Notes: generated from the sequence alone by a model not told the origin. DNA of 64,000 bases from Aldersonia sp. NBC_00410 (GCF_026342035.1 NZ_JAPENM010000004.1:186001-250000); one strand, 5' to 3'. Counted from the stretch's first letter, positions 8,070 to 17,448 are shown. Program-made: numbers and translations.

Positions 8070-11000
8070 GTGAGCAGCTCCACAACGCAGTTCGGTCAGA
8101 ACCAATGGCTGGTCGACGAGATGTACCAGCGGTTCAAAGAGGATCCCTCATCAGTCGACGCGAGCTGGCACGAGTTCCTCGCGGACTACACGCCAGAACC
8201 CGCCGAGGGCGGTAACGGCGAGGCGACAGGATCAGCCTCGACCCCAGCCAAGTCCGGTAACGGCACACCCGCCGCGAAGCCCAAGCAGGCACCCGCCGAG
8301 CCGAAGGCAAAGCAAGAAGCGCCCAAACAGCAGCCGGCCAAGCAGGAGGCGCCCAAGCAGGCGCCCGCCAAGCAGGAAGCTGCCAAGCGGGAGGCACCGA
8401 AGCAGCAGCCCGCCAAGGAACAAGCACGCGCCGCCGCATCGACCACCCGGCGGCCGCAGACCACTCCCGCGCCTTCCTCCAACGCCGCGAAGACCTCGGG
8501 CGGGGCGAAGCCGACCAAGGACTCCCAGCCCAAGGGCGAGACGAGCCAGGTGCTGCGTGGTGCTGCCGCAGCGGTCGCCAAGAACATGTCGGCGTCGCTG
8601 ACGATCCCGACCGCGACCAGCGTGCGCGCGATCCCGGCCAAGCTGATGATCGACAACCGGCTCGTCATCAACAACCATCTCGCCCGCACCCGTGGCGGCA
8701 AGATCAGCTTCACCCATCTGCTCGGCTACGCGATCGTGCAGGGCGTCAAGAAGTTCCCGAACATGAACCGGCACTTCGCCGAGATCGACGGGAAGCCCAA
8801 CGCGATCACGCCCGCCCACACCAACCTCGGGCTCGCGATCGACCTGCCCGGCAAGGACGGCAGCCGCACTCTCGTCGTCGCCGCGATCAAGGGCTGCGAC
8901 GAGATGACCTTCGGCCAGTTCCATGCCGCCTACGAGGACGTCGTCCGGCGCGCCCGCGACGGCAAGCTCACGGCCGATGACTTCACCGGCGTGACCATCT
9001 CGCTGACCAATCCCGGCACGATCGGCACCGTGCACTCGGTGCCTCGGCTCATGCCGGGCCAGGGTGCGATCGTCGGCGCCGGCGCCATGGAGTACCCGGT
9101 CGAGTACCAGGGCGCGAGCGACGAGAAGATCGCCGAGATGGGCGTCGGCAAGCTGATGACGCTGACCTCCACCTACGATCACCGCATCATCCAGGGTGCC
9201 GAGTCCGGCGATTTCCTGCGCACGCTGCACAACCTGCTCATCAGCGACGAGTTCTACGACGAGATCTTCCATCAGATGGGGATTCCGTACGAGCCCGTGC
9301 GGTGGCGCAAGGACATTCACCTGCGCGGCATCGACAAGAGCACCCGGGTGCTCGAACTCATTGCCGCCTACCGCAACCGCGGCCACCTGATGGCCGACAG
9401 CGATCCGCTGCGGCTGGTCAAGGACAAGTTCCGCAGCCACCCCGATCTCGACGTCACGACCCACCAGTTGACGCTCTGGGACCTCGATCGCGAGTTCAAC
9501 GTCGCCGGTTTCCACGGCGAAGAGCGGATGAAGCTGCGCGATGTGCTGTCCGTGCTGCGCGATGCGTACTGCCGCCATGCCGGCGTCGAGTACATGCACA
9601 TCCTCGAGCCCGAGCAGTTGCGCTGGCTGCAGGACCGTGTCGAGCAGAAGCATGTCAAACCGACTGTGGCGCAACAGAAGTACATCCTGAGCCGGCTCAA
9701 CGCGGCGGAGGCCTTCGAGACGTTCCTGCAGACCAAGTACGTCGGCCAGAAGCGCTTCTCGCTCGAGGGCGCAGAAGCCGTCATCCCGATGATGGACGCG
9801 GTGATCGACAGCAGCGCCGAGTACAAGCTCGACGAGGTCATCATCGCCATGCCGCACCGCGGCCGGCTCAACGTGCTCGCCAACATCGTCGGCAAGCCGT
9901 ATTCGACGATCTTCACCGAGTTCGAGGGCAACATGAACCCCTCGGCCGCGCACGGCTCCGGTGACGTGAAGTACCACCTCGGTGCCGAGGGCACCTACAT
10001 CCAGATGTTCGGCGACAACGACATCAAGGTCTCGCTCACCGCGAACCCCTCACACCTCGAGGCGGTCGACCCGGTGCTGGAGGGCCTGGTGCGCGCCAAG
10101 CAGGACCTGCTCGACAAGGGCGACGGCGAGGACGGCTTCTCCGTCGTGCCGCTGATGCTGCACGGCGACGCGGCCTTCGCCGGCCAGGGCGTCGTCGCGG
10201 AGACGTTCAACCTGTCCATGCTGCGCGGCTACCGGACCGGCGGCACGATCCACATCGTGGTGAACAACCAGGTCGGCTTCACCACCGCCCCGGAGTACTC
10301 GCGGTCGAGCGAGTACTGCACCGATATCGCCAAGATGATCGGCGCGCCGATCTTCCACGTCAACGGTGACGATCCGGAGGCGTGCGTCTGGGTGGCGCAG
10401 CTGGCGGTCGACTTCCGCCAGCGGTTCCACAAGGACGTCGTGATCGACATGATCTGCTACCGGCGCCGCGGCCACAACGAGGGCGACGACCCGTCGATGA
10501 CGCAGCCACATATGTACGACGTCATCGACACCAAGCGCAGCGTCCGAAAGAGCTACACCGAGAGCCTGATCGGCCGTGGCGATATCTCGCTCAAAGAAGC
10601 CGAAGATGCACTGCGCGACTACCAGGGCCAGTTGGAGCGGGTCTTCAACGAGGTGCGCGAACTGGAGAAGTACCCGCCGGAGCCGAGCGAATCCGTCGAG
10701 CTGGATCAGCAGATCCCGCACAAGCTCGTCACCGCGGTGGACAAGTCCGTGCTGCACCGGATCGGCGACGCGTTCCTGAACGTGCCCGAGGGCTTCAGCG
10801 TGCATCCGCGCGTCAAGCCGGTGCTCGACAAGCGCCGGGAGATGGCATACGAGGGCAAGGTCGACTGGGCGTTTGCCGAGTTGCTCGCGCTCGGTTCGCT
10901 GATCGACGAGGGTCGCTCGGTACGGCTCACCGGACAGGACACCCGGCGCGGCACGTTCAGCCAGCGCCACTCGGTGCTGATCGACCGCCGGACCGGGGCG

Positions 11001-11912
11001 GAGTACACCCCGTTGCACAACATCGGCAGCGACAATCCCGGCCGCTTCGCGGTGCACGACTCGCTGCTGAGCGAGTTCGCCGCGGTCGGCTTCGAATACG
11101 GCTATTCGCTTGGCAATCCGGACGCGCTGGTGCTGTGGGAGGCGCAGTTCGGCGACTTCGTCAACGGCGCGCAGTCGATCATCGACGAGTTCATTTCCTC
11201 CGGTGAGGCCAAGTGGGGCCAGCTGTCGCAGGTCGTCATGCTGCTCCCCCACGGCCACGAGGGCCAGGGTCCCGACCACACGTCGGGCCGGATCGAACGC
11301 TGGCTGCAGCTGTGCGCCGAGGGCTCGATGACGGTGGCGGTGCCCTCGACACCGGCGAACTACTTCCATCTGCTGCGTAGGCATGCCCGTGACGGCATCC
11401 GGCGTCCGCTGGTGGTGTTCACGCCGAAGTCGATGCTGCGCAACAAGGCCGCGGTCAGCAACGTCGAGGACTTCACCGACGGCAAGTTCCACTCGGTGTT
11501 CGACGAGCCGACCTACGAGACCGGCGACGGCGACCGAAGCAAGGTCAAGCGGATCCTGCTCACGAGCGGCAAGGTGTACTACGAGCTGCTCGCGCGCAAG
11601 CAGAAGGAGCACCGCGACGACGTCGCGATTGTGCGGATCGAGCAGCTCTACCCGATCCCTGAGTATCGGCTCGCCGAGGCGATCGACCGGTTCCCCAATG
11701 TCAACGACATCCGCTGGGTGCAGGAAGAACCGGCCAACCAGGGTGCGTGGCCGTGCTTCGGCCTGATGCTGCCGGAGAAGCTGCCGGAGCGACTGTCCGG
11801 TATCCGTCGCATCTCGCGCCGCGCCATGTCCGCGCCGTCCTCGGGTTCGAGCAAGGTGCATGCCGTGGAGCAGCAGGAGATCCTCGACGAGGCCTTCTCG
11901 CCGACGCAGTGA
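8070..11912 (+). CDS. kgd: Multifunctional 2-oxoglutarate decarboxylase / dehydrogenase E1 with E2-like domain
   Basis: A 1280-residue TCA-cycle enzyme. Residues 1-45 are the conserved head ([20 protein letters not shown]). Residues about 50-160 are a low-complexity linker of Lys, Gln, Ala and Pro with repeats such as KQEAPKQ. Residues about 160-410 form a succinyltransferase-like domain with the DHR..G active-site motif ([10 protein letters not shown]). From about 411 the thiamine-diphosphate E1 part follows, with [10 protein letters not shown] and the cofactor loop [13 protein letters not shown] (about residue 700). It decarboxylates 2-oxoglutarate and, with lipoylated partners, yields succinyl-CoA. 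In mycobacteria GarA inhibits it. The GTG start follows AAGAGAAAGAGG. It is slightly longer than the roughly 1230 residues usual in mycobacteria, mainly in the linker. Confidence 0.96.
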   Translation: MSSSTTQFGQNQWLVDEMYQRFKEDPSSVDASWHEFLADYTPEPAEGGNGEATGSASTPAKSGNGTPAAKPKQAPAEPKAKQEAPKQQPAKQEAPKQAPAKQEAAKREAPKQQPAKEQARAAASTTRRPQTTPAPSSNAAKTSGGAKPTKDSQPKGETSQVLRGAAAAVAKNMSASLTIPTATSVRAIPAKLMIDNRLVINNHLARTRGGKISFTHLLGYAIVQGVKKFPNMNRHFAEIDGKPNAITPAHTNLGLAIDLPGKDGSRTLVVAAIKGCDEMTFGQFHAAYEDVVRRARDGKLTADDFTGVTISLTNPGTIGTVHSVPRLMPGQGAIVGAGAMEYPVEYQGASDEKIAEMGVGKLMTLTSTYDHRIIQGAESGDFLRTLHNLLISDEFYDEIFHQMGIPYEPVRWRKDIHLRGIDKSTRVLELIAAYRNRGHLMADSDPLRLVKDKFRSHPDLDVTTHQLTLWDLDREFNVAGFHGEERMKLRDVLSVLRDAYCRHAGVEYMHILEPEQLRWLQDRVEQKHVKPTVAQQKYILSRLNAAEAFETFLQTKYVGQKRFSLEGAEAVIPMMDAVIDSSAEYKLDEVIIAMPHRGRLNVLANIVGKPYSTIFTEFEGNMNPSAAHGSGDVKYHLGAEGTYIQMFGDNDIKVSLTANPSHLEAVDPVLEGLVRAKQDLLDKGDGEDGFSVVPLMLHGDAAFAGQGVVAETFNLSMLRGYRTGGTIHIVVNNQVGFTTAPEYSRSSEYCTDIAKMIGAPIFHVNGDDPEACVWVAQLAVDFRQRFHKDVVIDMICYRRRGHNEGDDPSMTQPHMYDVIDTKRSVRKSYTESLIGRGDISLKEAEDALRDYQGQLERVFNEVRELEKYPPEPSESVELDQQIPHKLVTAVDKSVLHRIGDAFLNVPEGFSVHPRVKPVLDKRREMAYEGKVDWAFAELLALGSLIDEGRSVRLTGQDTRRGTFSQRHSVLIDRRTGAEYTPLHNIGSDNPGRFAVHDSLLSEFAAVGFEYGYSLGNPDALVLWEAQFGDFVNGAQSIIDEFISSGEAKWGQLSQVVMLLPHGHEGQGPDHTSGRIERWLQLCAEGSMTVAVPSTPANYFHLLRRHARDGIRRPLVVFTPKSMLRNKAAVSNVEDFTDGKFHSVFDEPTYETGDGDRSKVKRILLTSGKVYYELLARKQKEHRDDVAIVRIEQLYPIPEYRLAEAIDRFPNVNDIRWVQEEPANQGAWPCFGLMLPEKLPERLSGIRRISRRAMSAPSSGSSKVHAVEQQEILDEAFSPTQ

Positions 11913-12168
11913 GTCTGAATCGGCGTTCACTTCGGGCAGCAACGGCATGACTTTCATCACATTTTGATTCCCGGTTCGCGCATCCCAGGGTGCGCGGACT
12001 TGGGGATCGCCTACGCGGCTGTACCGCATTGGCGGTGTTGCCCGCGCACTGCCATACCCGCAGGTCAAGCCGCGTTAATCACGCAGCTTGCGGCCGGGAC
12101 TGTCCCAGGCAACTCGGCGCGGCAGCGTTCCACGTCACCGTTCACCGAAGTACTCAGAGGCTTCTACG

Positions 12169-12207
12169 TAACGGGGAACGACCGTAACGCGAATGAACTG
12201 TTACAGT
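12169..12207 (+). promoter_or_regulatory. Putative promoter of the tiny ORF at 12263, similar to the one at 13130
   Basis: The sequence TAACG (12169-12173), then AACGC (12186-12190), eight bases, then TGTTACAGT (12199-12207) recurs with nearly the same spacing at 13130-13167 (TAACG, AACGC, eight bases, TGTTATGGT). Each lies 55-70 bases before the start codon of a tiny ORF. TTACAG/TTATGG would serve as a -10-like element. The remaining 250 bases between the kgd stop and 12169 show no gene that I can support. Confidence 0.45.
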
Positions 12208-12262
12208 GCCGCGACGGTCGGGGACTGAGCACGTTTCACGAACACAACATCTAAGGACCAAC

Positions 12263-12406
12263 ATGCGCATCAAGCCTTGTCGCGACGGCATCGGCATCGG
12301 ATTTCTTCCCATCATTCTCGCCCTCGGCCTCGACCTCGGCAGCTCCAATCTCGGCAGCTCCGATCTCGGTAGCTCCAACTTCGGCAACGGCTACAACCCC
12401 TCCTGA
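12263..12406 (+). CDS. Tiny repeat-containing peptide (47 residues)
   Basis: ATG 12263 follows CTAAGGACCAAC, an acceptable ribosome-binding site with AAGGA eight bases upstream. The 47-residue product has a short basic start (MRIKPCRDG), a hydrophobic core (IGIGFLPIILALGL) and three tandem five-residue units, LGSSN, LGSSD, LGSSN, before FGNGYNPS. I do not recognise a family. The single hydrophobic core could be a signal-like or membrane segment. Support for it being real: the RBS, an upstream element shared with the ORF at 13238, and a codon-periodic internal repeat. It sits between kgd and a diverged duplicate of the kgd 3' end. Confidence 0.5.
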   Translation: MRIKPCRDGIGIGFLPIILALGLDLGSSNLGSSDLGSSNFGNGYNPS

Positions 12407-12455
12407 CGTACCTTCGGTGAGACCGGGCCGGCTTCGTAAGCACGGTTCGGCCGTT

Positions 12456-12524
12456 CCCGGATTCGAGCAGCACGCCGTGGAGCATCAGGAGTTCCTCGGC
12501 GAGGCCTTGTCATCGAACAACTGA
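12456..12524 (+). repeat. Diverged duplicate of the kgd 3' end
   Basis: Read in frame, the last stretch encodes HAVEHQEFLGEALSSNN then TGA at 12522-12524. The true kgd C-terminus is [17 protein letters not shown] then TGA at 11910-11912. Over the final 51 bases the two copies agree at 41 positions, and upstream the sequence TTCGAGCA also matches. This is a vestigial second copy of the kgd tail about 610 bases downstream of the intact one. It has no start and no upstream coding sequence, so it is a remnant, not a gene. Confidence 0.85.
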
Positions 12525-12572
12525 ATTGACGTCTCTGCCACCCGTCCGGCTCGACTGCGTCTATGCGCATCA

Positions 12573-13092
12573 TTCGAGCCGGACGTTTGGTATCTGGACC
12601 TCCCGGTGATCGCCGAACTCAGCGCGGTCGGGCTCGATTTCGAGTCCCCTGCGCTGTTTGGGCATGAGCCCGGCCGACCGGGGGTTGTTTCCTGCGCTCC
12701 GCGGGCGATGCACAGCCTGTTCCAGCGCCGCGAGGATATGCCCGCCCCGCGATACCGATCCAGGCGCTCAACGAGCTCGCACGCGGCAAGTCGTTCCTGC
12801 CCTACATCGCCGACCGTTTGATCGGCGTCGGCCGCTGGCTTCTGCACGAGCCCGAAGCCGCGCTGTCGTTCCAGTCCCGTCCGGCGCTCCTCGCGGTGCT
12901 CGGCGACCCTTCCGCCGAAGGTTCTCGAGTGATCATCGCCACACATTCGCCGCTCCTCGCGGCCTGTCCCGGGGCGGCGATATGGGAAATCGGCGAAACC
13001 GGTATCGAAGCGCGCAACTGGACGAGCTGGAAATTGTGGAGAACTGGCGATCCTTCATGGGTGATCCGAATCGTTTCCTGCGTTACATGTGA
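12573..13092 (+). pseudogene. Decayed AAA/ABC-like ATPase remnant
   Basis: Fragments of one ATPase appear in different frames. A piece reading YLDLPVIAELSAVGLDFESP (from about 12591) resembles the segment before the P-loop, but the P-loop itself is missing. Another frame reads LNELARGKSFLPYIADRLI then LLHEPEAALSFQS, a Walker B in which the usual Asp is His, then VIIATHSPLLAACPGA and IWEIGETGIEA. The C-terminus shifts to a third frame as DELEIVENWRSFMGDPNRF, ending at TGA 13092. Order and motifs match the small predicted ATPases (DEPEAALSF...ATHSPLLAACPGA) common in actinobacteria. At least one deletion and two frameshifts make it non-functional. Confidence 0.8.
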
Positions 13093-13129
13093 GCGTCATC
13101 ACATGCACCGTTGACAGCTGATTCGCAGA

Positions 13130-13167
13130 TAACGCGAAGGTAGCGAACGCAATTCAATTGTTATGGT
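13130..13167 (+). promoter_or_regulatory. Putative promoter of the tiny ORF at 13238
   Basis: TAACG (13130-13134), AACGC (13146-13150), eight bases, TGTTATGGT (13159-13167): the same succession and nearly the same spacing as at 12169-12207. The segment lies in the gap between the decayed ATPase and the tiny ORF. The match suggests the two ORFs share a promoter type or descend from one duplicated unit. Confidence 0.45.
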
Positions 13168-13237
13168 CGAATTTGTCGGTGGTCGAGCAACATTCAGCCC
13201 GCCGACACGAAATTAGAAGAACAGAAAGGACATTCAT

Positions 13238-13354
13238 ATGATTCCCGTCATCATCGATGCAGGTAGCGGTGCGCTGAACGTCGGCCTTGACACGCTGGCG
13301 GCAGCTTTCCACGGCGTGCTGAACACCCTCTTCACCGGGTCGTTCGGCGGCTGA
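13238..13354 (+). CDS. Tiny hydrophobic glycine-rich peptide (38 residues)
   Basis: ATG 13238 is preceded by AGAAAGGACATTCAT, with the clear Shine-Dalgarno AAAGGA at 7-8 bases. The product begins MIPVIIDAGSGALNVGLDTL, continues AAAFHGVLNTLF and ends TGSFGG. It is almost uncharged, with an amphipathic middle and a glycine/serine tail. A perfect hairpin terminator follows 23 bases after the stop, and a promoter-like element precedes it, so it has the layout of a complete small transcription unit. I recognise no family. Plausible roles are a membrane-acting peptide, a small secreted protein or a toxin, none of which is shown by the sequence. Confidence 0.6.
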   Translation: MIPVIIDAGSGALNVGLDTLAAAFHGVLNTLFTGSFGG

Positions 13355-13377
13355 TCTCGGTTTTCCGAGTGAGTTGA

Positions 13378-13419
13378 AAACGTCTGCCCGGGTCGCGTTC
13401 GCGGCCCGGGCAGACGTTT
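13378..13419. terminator. Perfect 15-bp hairpin, probable bidirectional terminator
   Basis: AAACGTCTGCCCGGG (13378-13392), a 12-base loop, then the exact complement CCCGGGCAGACGTTT (13405-13419). The A-rich and T-rich ends give a short U tract in either direction. It lies between the tiny ORF (stop 13354, plus strand) and the MFS gene (stop 13452, minus strand), where both convergent transcripts need to end. Confidence 0.85.
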
Positions 13420-13451
13420 GTCCAGAGCGCTCTGCAGATCACGAGGAAATA

Positions 13452-14651
13452 TCAGCTGGCGCGGACCACTTTTGGTTGCGCATATCTCGGAATGTAGCGG
13501 CCGAGTAGGCCGGCACCCGCCCCGGACAATGCGGACACGGTAAATATCGCGAGCGGCAACGTGCCCACGGCGACGACGAACGCGATCGATAGTGGTCCGA
13601 GCAGAAATCCCGCGTCATGGGTGAGGCGCCACGCGGCGAGGAACTCGGCGCGGCCGGTGGCGGGCGCTACGTCCGCCCCGAGCGTCATGATCACCCCGTT
13701 GCCGAATCCATTCCCGATCCCCAGCACCAGCGCCACCGCCGTGAACCCCACCAGGTCGGTGGTGAACGGCACCGCGAAATACCCGATCGCGAGCACGATG
13801 ATCGAGGGTAACGCGACGAATGCGCGGCCGAACCGGTCCATCAGATGCCCGGCCGGATACGAACACGCGACGTCGAGCGCCGCGCCCACCCCGAAGATCA
13901 GGCTGGCAGTGGCCGGAGACAGCCCCAGATGGTGCGCCCACAGCGGTAGCACCGCCTCCCGGGAAGCGCGCGCCACGCCGAGCAGCAACGAGCCGGCACC
14001 GAGCGTGCCGAGCAGTCGGCGGTGTTCGGCGAATACCGTCCGCAGCGAATGCGGCTGCGCCTGTGCGCGGGCGCCCTCCGGGTCCGGCAGCCGCGCCATC
14101 AACACGCCCGCCGTGACGACCGCAACGAACTGCACCATGAATCCGCCGCGCACGCCGAGTCCCCAGATGGCGAGCGAACCGAGCAGCGGGCCGAGGAAGA
14201 AGCCGAACCGCATCGCACCACCGAACAGCGACATCGCTCGCGCCCGCCACGCGAACGGTACGGCGAGCGACAGGTAGTTCTGCCGCGCGAGTCCCCACAC
14301 CGAGTTGGCCAGACCGACGGCGAGGATGCCAGCGCACAGCCACAACACGGTCGGGGCGAGGATGCAGATCAGCACGCCGATCGCGGCGATGCTGCTGGCC
14401 ACGATGATCGATCGGCGCTCCCCCAGCCGCGCCACCACCTGACCGGCCTGCAGGTCACCGAGCACCTGCCCGAGTCCGACCAGCGCTACGGTCAGCCCGG
14501 CCACCGCGACGCCGGCGCCGAGGTCGAGAGCAGCGAGGGTCATTACCGGCGCGGCGGCGCCCATCCCGATGCCGTATGCCGCGGCGGGGATATACACCGT
14601 CGACGCCAGCGCGGTCAGTGGATTCGAGGCCGACGGGGCATCGGTAGGCAA
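13452..14651 (-). CDS. Major facilitator superfamily transporter
   Basis: A 399-residue integral membrane protein with about twelve hydrophobic segments in two blocks of six. The loop after the second span contains GQVVARLGERRSI, matching the conserved MFS loop G...D/R..GRR/K. The mirrored position in the second half is GHLMDRFGRAFV. The start codon is TTG 14651 with AGGAG ten bases upstream (GCAGGAGACAAG on the coding strand). It is divergent from the secreted lipase, with 184 bp between the two starts. Drug or metabolite export is the usual role of such proteins; the substrate is not evident. Confidence 0.88.
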   Translation of the reverse strand: MPTDAPSASNPLTALASTVYIPAAAYGIGMGAAAPVMTLAALDLGAGVAVAGLTVALVGLGQVLGDLQAGQVVARLGERRSIIVASSIAAIGVLICILAPTVLWLCAGILAVGLANSVWGLARQNYLSLAVPFAWRARAMSLFGGAMRFGFFLGPLLGSLAIWGLGVRGGFMVQFVAVVTAGVLMARLPDPEGARAQAQPHSLRTVFAEHRRLLGTLGAGSLLLGVARASREAVLPLWAHHLGLSPATASLIFGVGAALDVACSYPAGHLMDRFGRAFVALPSIIVLAIGYFAVPFTTDLVGFTAVALVLGIGNGFGNGVIMTLGADVAPATGRAEFLAAWRLTHDAGFLLGPLSIAFVVAVGTLPLAIFTVSALSGAGAGLLGRYIPRYAQPKVVRAS

Positions 14652-14835
14652 CGGGACTTGTCTCCTGCTCGGTTACACGGGTCGTCCGGGTCACCGCAGT
14701 TTCCGCGACATCGTTGCGTCGGCGAAAGGGTTCGGCGCGGGGTGATCGGATTGCGCGGGGTTTCAGCACGCGGCCGGCAGACGAAACTAGCCGAACGGCT
14801 ATTTTTCGGACGCAACCCGTGCGATCCTCTCCGGC

Positions 14836-15810
14836 ATGCGGATCCCGAAAAGCAACACGAAGATTTCACTCACGGCTCGCGCGCTCCGGTTGGGCGTGCT
14901 TGTCGCCGCCGCGTCGGCAGCCATCCTTCCGAGCGGTATCGCTGCGACAGCCCACGCCGATCCCGCGCCACTTCCGGTGCCCAATCAGTTCCTCCTCGAC
15001 GCGACCCGCAGCGCATTACAGGCTCCGACCGCCAGCCCGCCGGGAACCAACGACTGGTCGTGCAAGCCCTCGGCTTCCCATCCCGAACCGGTGATTCTCG
15101 TCCACGGTCTCTTCGCCAACCGCAATAACAACTGGCAGACCTACGGACCGCTGCTGGCCAACAATGGGTACTGCGTATTTGCCCTCACCTACGGCTCACC
15201 CGATGGAAACCCGGATGCGCTGCTCGGCGGCCTGGCGCCGATGGAAAGCAGCGCTGCCACACTGGATGCATTTGTCGACCGGGTACGGCAGGCGACCGGA
15301 GCGCCGAAGATCGCACTCCTCGGACATTCCGAGGGCGCCACGATGCCCTACTGGTACATCAAGTTCGGCGGTGGCGCGGCGAAGGTCTCCAAAATGATCG
15401 GACTCGCCCCCGTCGTCCACGGAACCAGCGGCCAGGAACTCCCGGCCGGCATCGACACCCGCTCCCTCGGCGCGTCGGCGGTATTCCAATTCGCCGCCAA
15501 CTCCCCGTTCATCCGGCAATTGAACGAGGGCCCGATCACCGTGCCCGGCGTCGTCTACACCCAGATCGTCACCCGTTACGACGAACTCGTCCGCCCGTAC
15601 ACCGCGGGCATCATCAACGAACCCGGCTCGACGAACTACACCGTTCAAGACCTGTGCCCGCAGGACTTCGCCGACCATCTGTCCATCAATTCCGACCCCG
15701 CTACCGCACGAGTGGTTCTCAACGCCCTCGACCCGGCACACCCGCAACCGGTCGCATGCACGTTGGTGTTACCGGCAATCGGAGTTCCGCCGAGCGGTTT
15801 GGGCGGCTGA
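14836..15810 (+). CDS. Secreted lipase/esterase (lipase class 2-like)
   Basis: A 324-residue exported alpha/beta hydrolase. A signal peptide spans residues 1-35: basic start MRIPKSNTKISLTARALR, hydrophobic stretch, likely cleavage after ATAHA. The oxyanion segment is VILVHGLFANRNNNWQTYGP, the nucleophile Ser is in LLGHSEGATMPYWY, and a late His is in FADHLSINSDP. The motif VHGLFANRNNNW and the following GYCVFALTYG are typical of actinobacterial secreted triacylglycerol lipases. It probably releases fatty acids from host or environmental lipids outside the cell. It is a single gene with its own upstream region. Confidence 0.88.
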   Translation: MRIPKSNTKISLTARALRLGVLVAAASAAILPSGIAATAHADPAPLPVPNQFLLDATRSALQAPTASPPGTNDWSCKPSASHPEPVILVHGLFANRNNNWQTYGPLLANNGYCVFALTYGSPDGNPDALLGGLAPMESSAATLDAFVDRVRQATGAPKIALLGHSEGATMPYWYIKFGGGAAKVSKMIGLAPVVHGTSGQELPAGIDTRSLGASAVFQFAANSPFIRQLNEGPITVPGVVYTQIVTRYDELVRPYTAGIINEPGSTNYTVQDLCPQDFADHLSINSDPATARVVLNALDPAHPQPVACTLVLPAIGVPPSGLGG

Positions 15811-15840
15811 CGCGGGCCCGACGGCAGCGCTTACGTCAAC

Positions 15841-17448
15841 CTAGGGCGAGACGGTGGCCGCTGCCCAGCCGTAGTCGGCCTTACCGGCCGGTGTCCGCTT
15901 GACCTCGTCCACGAATGCGACCGTGCGCGGGATCTTGTAGCCGGCAAGAGATTTGCGGCAGTGATCCTGGACGTCTTCGAGCGTGAGTCCGGGCAATTCC
16001 GGATAGGTCGCGATAACCGCCGCCACCTGTTGGCCCATGCGCTCGTCGTGGATCGGAACGACGAGCGCATCTGCGATCGCCGGATGTGCATGAAGTGCAG
16101 CCTCAACCTCTTCGGCAAAAACCTTCTCGCCGCCGGTGTTGATACATTGCGAGCCGCGTCCGAGGAAGACGATGGAGCCGTCGGCTTCGATCTTGCCCAT
16201 GTCGCCGAGAACCGACATTCGGACGCCGTCTGCGCGAGTCGGGAACGTTCGGGCGGTCTTTTCCTCGTCCTTGTAGTAACCGAGTGGGACATTACCGACC
16301 CGCGCGATGTATCCGATCTCGGCCGAACCGGGCGGGATCTCGTTCAGGGCCTCGTCGACCAGGATCATGTTGGGGGAAGGCGGCATTCGGAGGGTGCCCA
16401 GTTCGTCGATCGTGAACGCGCCGTCGTTACCCGATTCCGAGGCGCCGAAGTTGTCGCGCAGCAGCAGGTCCGGCTTCACGGCCAGCATGCGGTCGCGAAC
16501 GCTGGTCGACCAGAGCGCGCCTCCCGAGGTGATCGAGAACAGCGAGCCGAAGTCGACTTCGCCTTGGCGCCGTTCCATCTCGTCGACCAGCGGGAGTCCC
16601 ATCCCGTCGCCGACGATCAGAATGACCTGCACCGATTCCGTTTCGATCGCTTCGACGACCTTTGCCGGTGCGAAATCGCGATGGAGGACAACGCGAGCTC
16701 CGAGAGTGAAGAAGGTGAACAGCGAGTACAGCGCGGCGCCGTGCATCAGCGGTGCGGCGATGAGGAACGCCAGTTCCGGGAACTCCTTCGCTGCCGCCGC
16801 GATCTCGTCCAAACTCTGCCTGGGTTCATCACCGTAGGGATTTCCACCGGACAAGGGCTTGCGAAAGAAGTCGTCGTGTCGCCACATGACGCCCTTCGGG
16901 TAACCCGTGGTGCCACCGGTGTAGAGCACGTAGAGGTCATCGCCGGTACGGGCGGCAAAATCCGCGACAGCCGGCAGCTCACGCGCGCGGAAGAAGGACG
17001 TCATTGCTACCCCGCGCGCCTCGGCGGCCGCTCGAAGGCCGTCGGTGGTGTCACCGACCACGATCACCGTCCGGAGCGTCGCGCACCGGTCGAGGATTGT
17101 TGCCAGCACATTCTGATGCTCGGCAAGTTCGACCACGACAGCAACCGAGTCGGCGTTGGTGAAGATGTATTCGAGTTCGGCAGGCGTGTACCGATAGTTC
17201 ACGTTGATCGGCACGGCGCGGATCTTGATCAGGCCCAGGATGCTCGTGACGTGCTCGACACTGTTCTTCAGGAACAGGGCGACGTGATCGCCCGCCGATA
17301 CGCCGGCCTCGGCGAGCATCGCCGCGGTCTTGTTCGCCGCTGCATCCAGCGCGGCGTAGGAGATGTTCTCGCCTTCGTAGGTCAGCGCGATGCGGTCGGG
17401 CACTGCGGACGCAACTGCTTCGAAGATGTCCGCGAGGTTGAACTGCAT
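15841..17448 (-). CDS. Acyl-CoA synthetase (FadD-type, AMP-forming)
   Basis: A 535-residue adenylate-forming ligase that activates a carboxylic acid with ATP and CoA. The P-loop-like motif YTGGTTGYPKGVMWRHDDFF is near residue 165. The adenylate motif region (DNFGASESG) lies in the middle, and the C-terminal catalytic Lys segment is RTPAGKADYGWA, where K of GKADY is the expected residue. The start is ATG 17448 with GAAAGGA upstream; the longer reading has a lysine-poor, arginine-rich extension. The YTGGTTG.PKGV.WR form resembles mycobacterial FadD19/FadD17-like enzymes for steroid or branched substrates. Context: downstream of the TetR gene, facing away from the BVMO-SDR-esterase operon, as in mymA-like loci. 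Confidence 0.9.
   Translation of the reverse strand: MQFNLADIFEAVASAVPDRIALTYEGENISYAALDAAANKTAAMLAEAGVSAGDHVALFLKNSVEHVTSILGLIKIRAVPINVNYRYTPAELEYIFTNADSVAVVVELAEHQNVLATILDRCATLRTVIVVGDTTDGLRAAAEARGVAMTSFFRARELPAVADFAARTGDDLYVLYTGGTTGYPKGVMWRHDDFFRKPLSGGNPYGDEPRQSLDEIAAAAKEFPELAFLIAAPLMHGAALYSLFTFFTLGARVVLHRDFAPAKVVEAIETESVQVILIVGDGMGLPLVDEMERRQGEVDFGSLFSITSGGALWSTSVRDRMLAVKPDLLLRDNFGASESGNDGAFTIDELGTLRMPPSPNMILVDEALNEIPPGSAEIGYIARVGNVPLGYYKDEEKTARTFPTRADGVRMSVLGDMGKIEADGSIVFLGRGSQCINTGGEKVFAEEVEAALHAHPAIADALVVPIHDERMGQQVAAVIATYPELPGLTLEDVQDHCRKSLAGYKIPRTVAFVDEVKRTPAGKADYGWAAATVSP

Noticed and set aside
8232-9977. 581-codon minus-strand reading frame inside kgd
   Set aside because: Antisense shadow of a conserved gene. 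It has no RBS or recognisable domain, and the His/Val/Asp-rich composition is typical of reverse reading.
10050-12068. 672-codon minus-strand reading frame over the end of kgd
   Set aside because: Same reasoning: kgd on the plus strand accounts for the region, and codon-position GC bias follows the plus-strand frame.
12606-12821. 71-codon ORF MIAELSAVGLDFESP as a real small gene
   Set aside because: It is the N-terminal fragment of a frameshifted ATPase, and its end runs into out-of-frame sequence.
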